From: Lepiota brunneoincarnata
Lineage: Eukaryota > Basidiomycota > Agaricomycetes > Agaricales > Agaricaceae
Direction of reading: 5' to 3'
Length of the DNA stretch: 64,000 nucleotides
Assembly: GCA_023014365.1 (NCBI GenBank)
Contig: JAEBUN010000028.1
Coordinates: 434,001 to 498,000, forward strand
Shown: positions 57,585 through 64,000 of the stretch, piece after piece
Numbering within the stretch: position 1 is the stretch's first letter
Layout of the letters: each line of letters begins with the position of its first letter
Notes under the pieces: model-generated
The model's database searches: none
What the model saw: the letters and a program-made list of their open reading frames with translations, nothing else
Told to the model about the DNA's origin: nothing
Translations under genes and position numbers: made by a program

Positions 57585-57959
57585 AAGACTGCCCCAGGAC
57601 CTGACCATGTTACATGGTCATACCTGAAGGACATTGTGGCAGACCAGGTGTCCTGCCACGTGTTTGTCGATCTCACCAATGCCTGCCTGACGGCAGGGTA
57701 TTAGCCTGATTATTTCAAGGAGTATAACTTGGTGGTCATACCTAAGCCAGGGAAGCCCTCATACTCTATGCCCAAGGCCTTCCAGCTGATCATGGTTCTT
57801 AACATGTTGGGCAAGCTTGTGGAGAAGATGATCTCCAACCACCTCCAGTTTGATTGTGTCAAATGGGGGGTGTTTCATCCCAACCAGGTAGGTGGCATTT
57901 GCCAAAAGTCCACTGAGGATGCTGGGTTGATCCTCACTCATCTCGTTCATGTGGGGTGG

Positions 57960-58620
57960 TGTCATATCCACACCAAACCTAGAGCTTAACCATTAGGCTT
58001 CGGCTTCTCGACTCCATGTGTGCTCCACACGACAACCCTATGCCCTCCGACTCGGCCCCGACTGGCTCCGACCGCAACCCTTCGCCCCGATCACGCGACC
58101 TACCTCTACACGTGCCACGACCACCTGACCCTCGGTGCTCCCATTGTCCAGTTCTCCATTCTCCGTCCATAATCAGAATACGTTACCAGTCTCCATACCC
58201 GTACCGGTCTCCATTCCATTCAAAATTATTCGTAATCCGCTTGTAACCATATGGGTCTCCGCTTCGCTCCGCACGTAGTCAGTACGGGTCATCATTCGTC
58301 GAGCTAGTAGTATATATACCGTAGGCACTTGGCTTGTACTCCTCAGTCTGATAATCGAATCGAGCAGCGGACCAGTCCCCTGTTCCCTATCCTCCTCTCT
58401 CTCTGCCTCGCTCCGCTTTGGCCCCGACTTCCTGAAATACGGACTCGGACAGTAGGAGGGCACAGCACATAAGCTGAGGCCGCAAGTCCACTCTCCGCCC
58501 GAAGTACTCCGCCTCGGTCCCGCCGTCTACGTACTGACGTTGTCCCGTCCCCCTGTTACCTTATACCAAGGATACCACCCCGACCCTCCGCTTCGGTTCC
58601 GACCCGCACCGGCTCTAACA
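57960..58620 (+). repeat. 5' LTR of young G1 element
   Basis: 661 bp, TGTCATATCC to GGCTCTAACA. Reference LTR for the two solo LTRs and the old element. Confidence 0.96.
58311..58355 (+). promoter_or_regulatory. G1 LTR TATA box and predicted RNA 5' end
   Basis: TATATATA at 58,311-58,318, then AGTCTGATAAT at 58,345-58,355. The latter would be the first 11 nt of the RNA if transcription starts about 30 bp past the TATA box. Confidence 0.7.
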
Positions 58621-58622
58621 GT

Positions 58623-58633
58623 ATTATCAGACT
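58623..58633 (+). other. self-primer binding site
   Basis: ATTATCAGACT, two bases after the LTR, is the perfect complement of AGTCTGATAAT at 58,345-58,355. No tRNA-complementary TGG-type site is apparent here. In Tf1/sushi elements the RNA 5' end anneals to this site, is cleaved and primes minus-strand synthesis. Confidence 0.75.
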
Positions 58634-58673
58634 CAAACTCCTCCTGTCCACCACACTCTGAATTTTTCTAACC

Positions 58674-60080
58674 ATGGTCTCTCGAACAGTTACCCGTACT
58701 CGCACTCTGGTAACTCCAGCCGCTCGCCGTAGCAAACGCATCACTCGACAACCTCCTTCCGAGGAACTGCAACCCGACTCCCCGAGGGCTTCTCGCTCTC
58801 ACCAACAATCGATCGCACCCTCGACCCCAGACCGTTTCTCTGAAGATATACAACCTTCAGTATTCCGGACTCCCGACGGCCCCGACGACGGCCCCGACCC
58901 CAATCCTGATCCCAGCGACCCTGGTGATCCCGACAACTACCCTGACAATGGGGACGGGCCCCCGGGCGACGACGAACCATCAGACAACGGCGACAACAAC
59001 AACAACATCCCACCTGGCAACACCCGAGACGACCATGATAGACTCATACTCCGAGTTTTCCAACGCATAGCCGACCAAATGGACGGCCGTGGGAACTCTC
59101 AAGCCCCACAGCCTCCTCGATCTCCCCGTACCAAAGCTCGCGAACCTGACATCTTTACAGGTTCCGACCCCGCCAAACTCAAACCCTTCCTCTTCCAATG
59201 TCGGCTCTATTTCCGTACTAACCCGGCCCAGTTCGCTATCCCCGCCACCAAGGTCAACTTCGCGTTAACGTACCTTACCGGCGTGGCCCAGCAACACTTC
59301 GAAATCGGCCTCGACGAGGCCGACAACCACGGAATAATGCACGATTGGATCGAGGACTGGGATCAGTTCACCCTGGAACTGCAGACCAATTTCGGTCCCG
59401 CGGATCCGACCGGAGAAGCTGCTGAGCAGCTTGACTCCCTCCGAATGCGCTATGACGAAAAGATCGCCGTCTACAACGTCGACTTTCTCCGTCTGGCCGG
59501 CCAACTCCGCTGGGGTGATGAGGTATTCTGTCACCGCTACTACAAAGGCCTCCCCGACCACATCCAGGACATTCTGTCCAATCGGCCCGACGGCAAGCCC
59601 GACACCTTCATCGAAATGCGAGCAGCAGCGATGAAGATCGATGCTCGCTACTGGGAACGCCAACGCGAGAAGGCCCGCGCCAAAGCCGCTTCGGACCCGA
59701 CCGCCTCTAGGAAACCTGGAGGCAACCCATCCCCTTCCACCGCGACAAACCATCAACCTGCCGCCAAGCCTGCCAACAGTAACAACAAAGGCAGCACCCC
59801 CAGTAATAACATCTTCAAGGGCAATCCGCCCAACCCGTCCGCCGGTCAGAAATCGGCCCCGCCAAGGTCCGACCTTACTAGTAAACTTGGTAAGGACGGT
59901 AAATTAACCCCCGAGGAACGTCAACGACGTTTCGACAATAACCTCTGCCTTGTCTGCGCAGATCCCAATCACAGGGCTGCCAACTGCGACAAGAAGAAAT
60001 TCCCTGACGCCAAGGCTAAAGGCCGACAGGCTCAGATTCCCGAGACAGACGCGCCGGCTCTCCCGAGCTCGGAAAAATAG
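58674..60080 (+). CDS. gag of young G1 element
   Basis: 468 codons, intact. Basic/Thr-rich start (MVSRTVTRTRTLV), an Asp/Pro/Asn-rich segment, a capsid-like region (about residues 160-310; FTGSDPAKLKPFLFQCRLYF and TGVAQQHFEIGL), a Ser/Asn/Pro linker and a CCHC knuckle near residue 425 (CLVCADPNHRAANC). First ATG after the leader. Ends GAAAAATAG; pol continues in the -1 frame across this stop. Gag would build the particle that packages the RNA, possibly that of related full-length elements too. Confidence 0.92.
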   Translation: MVSRTVTRTRTLVTPAARRSKRITRQPPSEELQPDSPRASRSHQQSIAPSTPDRFSEDIQPSVFRTPDGPDDGPDPNPDPSDPGDPDNYPDNGDGPPGDDEPSDNGDNNNNIPPGNTRDDHDRLILRVFQRIADQMDGRGNSQAPQPPRSPRTKAREPDIFTGSDPAKLKPFLFQCRLYFRTNPAQFAIPATKVNFALTYLTGVAQQHFEIGLDEADNHGIMHDWIEDWDQFTLELQTNFGPADPTGEAAEQLDSLRMRYDEKIAVYNVDFLRLAGQLRWGDEVFCHRYYKGLPDHIQDILSNRPDGKPDTFIEMRAAAMKIDARYWERQREKARAKAASDPTASRKPGGNPSPSTATNHQPAAKPANSNNKGSTPSNNIFKGNPPNPSAGQKSAPPRSDLTSKLGKDGKLTPEERQRRFDNNLCLVCADPNHRAANCDKKKFPDAKAKGRQAQIPETDAPALPSSEK

Positions 60081-61381
60081 TCGGCGGTCCTCAGGCCTCT
60101 GCACAGACTGAGGATCGCATTGAACTCTGCTGTGCTCCAGAGAGTTTCCATCTCAATGCGTCCGCTCTTTCCGATCCAAACTCTCTTCATATTACATTAA
60201 CTTCTCCTTTAGTTACTTTGTTACCCTCTGTTTCCGCTCCTGTACTCTCCGCTTCGGACCCGCTTTCTACAACGGACAATGTAGTTAGTTCTGACTTTTC
60301 TTCTTCTTTTTCTCCTTTCAAAGCTCTTGTTGATAGTGGTTCTACTCACTGTTTTGTGGACTCTTCTTTCGTTCGTTCTCATAGTATTCCAACCTCGTCC
60401 ATCCCGGCTATTGAACTTCGGTTATTTGATGGGACCTCAAACGCCTACATTACGGAACTTGCGCAACTGCCTGTATCCTTCCCCTCCGGTGAATCTATCA
60501 TTTTGGACACTTATGTCACCCAGCTCGACTCTTCCTGTTCTGTGGTCTTAGGACACAACTGGCTCACCCGCTACAATCCGTTGATTGACTGGGCTTTGGG
60601 CAGTATTATTTTCCGGCCATCCCTACTCGAGAATCCTGCTTCCGTCTCTACCTGCATCGCACCCGCATCGGCTCCGCCTATGGCCGCCCCTGACTCTCCT
60701 GACCTAGGTTCACCACCCCTGTCCGGGACCTCGTCCCAATCTGTCCCCCTTGCGAAACCGCACATCTCCTTGATAAACGCTCCTGCCTTTATCCGCGCTG
60801 CCAAGCTCCCTGGCTCCCAACAATTCCGAATCAATCTTTCCGCCGCCTCCGCATCGGCCGCGTCCTCTTCTGTCTCCGAGGAACCGCCTGACCTCTCGTC
60901 TATCCCCGAGGAATACCACGAGTTCGCTGACGTTTTCAGTAAATCGCGTGCTGACACACTTGCTCCACACCGCCCTTACGACCTCCAGATTAACCTAGAG
61001 GATGGCGGTCAGCCTCCAGTCGGTACCATTTACTCCCTTACACTCCGACTTCCCGACTCCATGCGTGGAGTACACCCAGTCTTCCATGTTTCCATGCTCG
61101 AACCAGCCACACCTAACACCATACCCGCCCGATCGGATCCGCCGCCCGCGCCGGTTTCCATTGACGGCGAACCAGAATACGAGATTGCCCGCATCGTCGA
61201 CTCTAAGATCGATCGGCGCCGCGCGTGCAAGCTCCTCTATAAAGTCATCTGGTTAGGTTACGAAGACACTGAAGAAGAGTCCTCGTGGTTGCCAGCCACC
61301 GAGCTTGAACATGCTATAGATCTCGTAGAGGCTTTTCATTCCTCTTACCCTGCAAAGCCTGGTCCTCTTCACTCACTTTGA
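60080..61381 (+). CDS. truncated pol: protease fused in frame to chromodomain
   Basis: About 433 codons, open from the gag stop; first ATG at 60,218. Protease DSGSTHCFVDSSF (triad intact, ~60,332) and VVLGHNWL. At about 61,031-61,045 the text jumps from GTIYSL, which precedes RT in the old copy, to TLRLPDSMRGVHPVFHV, which follows integrase there. It ends with the chromodomain (YEIARIVDSKIDRR..., VIWLGYEDTEEESSWLP). Both donor sites share a short ACTCC(C)TT-like match, fitting template switching. Expression is probably by -1 frameshift at the A5 run before the gag stop. The fusion has no RT, RNase H or integrase. Confidence 0.92.
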   Translation, partial: VGGPQASAQTEDRIELCCAPESFHLNASALSDPNSLHITLTSPLVTLLPSVSAPVLSASDPLSTTDNVVSSDFSSSFSPFKALVDSGSTHCFVDSSFVRSHSIPTSSIPAIELRLFDGTSNAYITELAQLPVSFPSGESIILDTYVTQLDSSCSVVLGHNWLTRYNPLIDWALGSIIFRPSLLENPASVSTCIAPASAPPMAAPDSPDLGSPPLSGTSSQSVPLAKPHISLINAPAFIRAAKLPGSQQFRINLSAASASAASSSVSEEPPDLSSIPEEYHEFADVFSKSRADTLAPHRPYDLQINLEDGGQPPVGTIYSLTLRLPDSMRGVHPVFHVSMLEPATPNTIPARSDPPPAPVSIDGEPEYEIARIVDSKIDRRRACKLLYKVIWLGYEDTEEESSWLPATELEHAIDLVEAFHSSYPAKPGPLHSL

Positions 61382-61452
61382 GTTACTGACCACACATCGC
61401 ACCAAGAAACAACCATGTATTAAACAAACCAAAAAAAAACAACCCCGTACAA

Positions 61453-62529
61453 CTACCTATCGGTGTCGTCTCCAGAGAGCCCGGGCGACCCATTCACTTC
61501 TTCCATCAAATCCTGCACCTCCTCCTCCGAAGCGGGCCCAACACTCCCCTCCGTCTCCGAAAAATTTCCACTCGACCAATTTCCGTCCACCTGAGCCTCC
61601 CAACGCCGTAGTTGCTCGTAGCGGCCAGCAAGCGACCCCATCTTGTCGACCTTTTCCCCCAACCGAGCGATGGACCGCTCAATTCGCACCTCCAGGGTGT
61701 AGATTTTCTTGACGGTCTCCTGGTGCCTTTCTTCGATGAGCCGTTTCAACTCTACAAGGTCCATCAATTGGCATCCATCATAATACAGGATTCCTTACTC
61801 ACCTTCGAATTGCTGGCCCGACAAACCACCGGCCCCGCTCGGCTCCGTCTCCTCTTGACCCCCGCACCGTTTTTTCATTTTGCTGCACCGACGGCAACTC
61901 CTGGTGTTACTAAGAAACTATCAGTATGTAGTCCGGAAATCCTCCAAAATGACTTACCCGCCGGCCACCTCACATGGGGCCCTGTCTCGCTGGCACCTCC
62001 AGCAGGGATTCTCGCCCCCGAATACGTGCGCATGGCCCCGTCGCGGGGCCGCCCTCGCCTTTGCCTTCCCCTTACCCTTACCCCCTGAATCCCCGGAGTC
62101 CTCCTCCCCCTCTTCCTCCTCGTCCCTCGCCTCATCCCTATCCGTATATTCGGAATCCGACTCCTCCGTATCTACTTGCATCGGGTCTTCCGACAGACGG
62201 CTCGACGAGGCCCCTGTGGTCGTCGCAACAAGTCGGGCCCGAATCGCCCGACGCTCTGCCTCGGCGGTTTCCTCTTGCTGCCTCCTGATCTCCTCCGCAT
62301 ATCGCTCCTTCGCGCGCTCTTCCGCTTGTCGCTGGCGCAGCTCTATGAGCCGCCGTCGCTCCTCCTCTTGGCGCTCTATTGCCAGCCGCCGCTCCTCCTC
62401 CTCTCGCCGTTCCTCTTCTTCTAGCCTCTCGATTTCGAGCCGCTCTCGTTCCTCTCGCTCCGCCTTCTCTCTCAGTAATCGCGCCTTGCGCTCCGTAGCG
62501 GTCAGTTGACGGAATGGTTGTCTGCTCAT
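61453..62529 (-). CDS. opposite-strand three-exon gene: coiled coil and Zn2Cys6 cluster
   Basis: Exon 1 62,529-61,958, intron 61,957-61,901 (GT...CAG, branch-like TACTGAT), exon 2 61,900-61,803, intron 61,802-61,752, exon 3 61,751-61,453; 969 nt, 322 residues. Order: Arg/Glu-rich coiled coil (residues ~10-95), acidic Asp/Glu/Ser stretch, basic Gly/Lys/Ala stretch, then CWRCQRDRAPC + EVAGGS + CRRCSKMKKRC, and a second coiled coil (LKRLIEERHQETVKK...). Splicing joins the two halves of the zinc motif at GG|G; unspliced, exon 1 stops within a codon. The spacing is the Gal4-class DNA-binding signature. A nuclear DNA-binding role is inferred. No known captured host gene recognised. Confidence 0.82.
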
Positions 62530-62582
62530 GGGGGTAGGAGGTTAAGTTGTGTCCTCTCAAATTCGAATCAGTTCACCTTTTT

Positions 62583-62590
62583 TTTTATAC
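62583..62590 (-). promoter_or_regulatory. TATA box of the opposite-strand gene
   Basis: Minus-strand GGTATAAAAAAAA about 55 bp upstream of the ATG and outside the LTR. The old copy has GGGTATAAAAA at the matching place (~17,516-17,526). Confidence 0.6.
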
Positions 62591-62651
62591 CCTCGTGGAA
62601 TTTTCCGGTGGGCCCCGGTCTAGACCGCCTTGGGCCTCGAGGCTCGGCCCT

Positions 62652-62664
62652 AAAGGGGGGGCAC
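62652..62664 (+). other. polypurine tract of young G1 element
   Basis: AAAGGGGGGGCAC directly before the 3' LTR; the plus-strand primer site for reverse transcription. Conserved next to the old copy's 3' LTR. Confidence 0.8.
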
Positions 62665-63325
62665 TGTCATATCCACACCAAACCTAGAGCTTAACCATTA
62701 GGCTTCGGCTTCTCGACTCCACGTGTGCTCCACACGACAACCCTATGCCCTCCGACTCGGCCCCGACTGGCTCCGACCGCAACCCTTCGCCCCGATCACG
62801 CGACCTACCTCTACACGTGCCACGACCACCTGACCCTCGGTGCTCCCATTGTCCAGTTCTCCATTCTCCGTCCATAATCAGAATACGTTACCAGTCTCCA
62901 TACCCGTACCGGTCTCCATTCCATTCAAAATTATTCGTAATCCGCTTGTAACCATATGGGTCTCCGCTTCGCTCCGCACGTAGTCAGTACGGGTCATCAT
63001 TCGTCGAGCTAGTAGTATATATACCGTAGGCACTTGGCTTGTACTCCTCAGTCTGATAATCGAATCGAGCAGCGGACCAGTCCCCTGTTCCCTATCCTCC
63101 TCTCTCTCTGCCTCGCTCCGCTTTGGCCCCGACTTCCTGAAATACGGACTCGGACAGTAGGAGGGCACAGCACATAAGCTGAGGCCGCAAGTCCACTCTC
63201 CGCCCGAAGTACTCCGCCTCGGTCCCGCCGTCTACGTACTGACGTTGTCCCGTCCCCCTGTTACCTTATACCAAGGATACCACCCCGACCCTCCGCTTCG
63301 GTTCCGACCCGCACCGGCTCTAACA
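62665..63325 (+). repeat. 3' LTR of young G1 element
   Basis: 661 bp, matching the 5' LTR except for C at 62,722 in a CpG (T at 58,017). Confidence 0.96.
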
Positions 63326-63332
63326 GGTGGGC

Positions 63333-64000
63333 TTTTTTTTTTTTTTTTTTAATCTCCAATTTATAATGTGGGCCGCATAGGGAGGCCGTGTGCAGCTACT
63401 AACTACAGTACAACCTGAGCCGTAAGCTACAGGGTATCTGTACATACAACATGTGACCGCGGATGCGGGCATGTGTTTTCCCATGCCCAGGACAAAGCTG
63501 CCCCGAACAAATGGAGGCAGGAAGACAGCTACCGCCCAGTGTGTGGTGCAGGAACCAAACTGAAGTGAGGTCTCCCCCCTTACCAGGGGTTAGGGGTCAA
63601 TTCCCACGTAAATCCCTACATGCCACCCAAAGGTAGCAGGGGAATAACCAATGCCCTGGCCTGGACCCAACTGGGTGCCAGGCAGAGCTACTAGCCGATA
63701 CCCTTAGGGGGGGGCCCGGCCCTCTCAGCGAATGCAAACGCGGTTGGTGACACCTTGAGGAAAGCAATGAGGGCCTCGACTGTAGCTGGGACCCTCACCA
63801 TGGAGTACCTGGGGCAACTCTGGAACACATGCTTGCGAGTCTCCTCCCAAAACCCACAGTGACAGGAATAACCTTCCTGTGGGCAAAAGCACCTCCAATA
63901 GCTCCCTATCAGCGTGTGATTAAGAATAGCATGCATCATCCAGGCCATCACTGACACTGAATGAGCGTGCAGGATCCAGGCCCCACCGTGGAGATACATG
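63333..64000 (-). mobile_element. LINE copy L5, 3' end (runs off the window)
   Basis: Minus-strand LINE of the L1/L4 family: complement of the A tail (poly-T 63,333-63,350), 3' untranslated region with poly-C run near 63,575, and the ORF2 C-terminus. It starts directly after the target duplication of the young G1 element. Its 5' part lies beyond 64,000. Confidence 0.88.
63691..63999 (-). CDS. LINE ORF2 C-terminus, partial
   Basis: 102 codons to a stop at 63,691, homologous to the end of the ORF at 56,334-57,217: YLHGGAWILHAHSVSVMAW, then the Cys/His cluster CHCGFWEETRKHVFQSC and FAFAERAGPPPKGIG. Truncated by the window edge; Arg-to-Trp/Cys/His changes at CpG codons indicate ageing. Confidence 0.8.
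   Translation of the reverse strand: MYLHGGAWILHAHSVSVMAWMMHAILNHTLIGSYWRCFCPQEGYSCHCGFWEETRKHVFQSCPRYSMVRVPATVEALIAFLKVSPTAFAFAERAGPPPKGIG

Larger units (their letters stand above)
44850..57959 (+). mobile_element. LINE L2/L3 host element carrying three later insertions
   Basis: Plus-strand LINE with ORF1 (44.86-46.93 kb) and ORF2 (from 46.92 kb). Interrupted by G2 copy 2 (47,452-55,116), a 5'-truncated LINE (56,332-57,584) and the young G1 element (from 57,960). ORF2 sequence from 46,972 to 47,350 is repeated, diverged, from 47,351 to 47,451 plus 55,117 onward. Either an internal tandem duplication or two LINE copies joined at 47,350 would explain it. Confidence 0.75.
46922..57959 (+). pseudogene. 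LINE L2/L3 ORF2: endonuclease and RT, interrupted
   Basis: ORF2 opens at about 46,922 with WSQNVNCNYILLDNYL. After G2 copy 2 the endonuclease continues: GGHTYNLMNIYSDNRHT (~55,325), GDFNCYSEWWDP (~55,430), and SPSDHAPLTLV (~55,675, SDH catalytic motif). The RT start includes WWNDECTAAIQAYH (~55,930) and, after the truncated LINE, VVIPKPGKPSYSMPKAFQLI (~57,735), LGKLVEKMIS and FHPNQVGGI, ending at 57,959 where the young G1 element begins. TGA at 55,621 replaces a CGA. Confidence 0.8.
57960..63325 (+). mobile_element. young non-autonomous chromovirus G1 with opposite-strand Zn2Cys6 gene
   Basis: 5,366 bp between perfect duplications GGTGG (57,955-57,959 and 63,326-63,330). LTRs of 661 bp differ, in my reading, at one base (T at 58,017, C at 62,722, a CpG). 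Order: 5' LTR, self-primer binding site, gag, protease fused to chromodomain, opposite-strand three-exon gene, polypurine tract, 3' LTR. RT, RNase H and integrase are absent, about 2.5 kb shorter than the old copy. CpG-rich throughout. A very recent, trans-mobilised insertion into LINE L3. Confidence 0.95.

Noticed and set aside
58173..58463. Minus-strand open frame of about 95 codons inside G1 LTRs, also open in the solo and old LTRs
   Set aside because: It overlaps the promoter and primer region of the LTR, where sequence is conserved for other reasons, and its peptide shows no domain. Frame conservation could follow from the low number of stops in this purine-biased strand.

Overview
The window looks like a repeat-dense chromosomal segment of an Agaricomycete (mushroom-forming basidiomycete). 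The signs are short fungal introns (about 50-60 nt, GTAAGT/GTGAGT...YAG), chromodomain-bearing Ty3/gypsy elements of the Tf1/sushi kind, Tad-like LINEs with a terminal RNase H and Cys-rich tail, a CACTA-type Tnp2 transposase, and remnants of protein families common in that class. No RNA gene, CRISPR array or clearly intact single-copy host gene was found. Most older sequence has lost CpG, replaced by TpG/CpA.

Layout. 0-14 kb: two outward-facing WD40-repeat pseudogenes (0.2-1.8 kb minus, 9.4-11 kb plus) flank a decayed CACTA Tnp2 gene that is split by two solo LTRs, each with a perfect 5-bp target duplication. A decayed minus-strand gene of an expanded Agaricomycete family of unknown function follows (11.4-14.1 kb). 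14.1-16.8 kb has no gene I can support. 16.8-34.8 kb: an old full-length chromovirus (family G1, minus orientation, TSD ACCTC) carrying three nested insertions: a 1.87-kb LTR-like element, a complete 7.6-kb chromovirus of a second family (G2), and a 698-bp solo LTR with an ORF. 36.8-64 kb: overlapping LINE copies on both strands, interrupted by a second 1.87-kb LTR-like element, a 205-bp solo LTR, a second G2 element (47.5-55.1 kb), a 5'-truncated LINE (56.3-57.6 kb) and a very young G1 element (57,960-63,325).

The young G1 element is the most interesting object. Its 661-bp LTRs differ at one position that I could see. It has an intact gag, but RT, RNase H and integrase are cleanly deleted, so protease is fused in frame to the chromodomain; it must be mobilised in trans. 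Between the pol stop and the 3' LTR it carries a three-exon gene on the opposite strand with its own TATA box. Splicing creates an exact Gal4-type Zn2Cys6 pattern (C-x2-C-x6-C-x6-C-x2-C-x6-C) between coiled-coil segments. The old G1 copy has the same gene in decayed form, so it is a family trait.

Both chromovirus families show the Tf1/sushi self-priming signature: 11-12 nt just after the 5' LTR are complementary to an LTR segment about 30 nt downstream of the TATA box. G2 also has a sense-strand third ORF of 389 codons downstream of pol with two zinc knuckles, the same length in both copies. Gene structures were read by eye; family names rest on motif recognition, not database searches.
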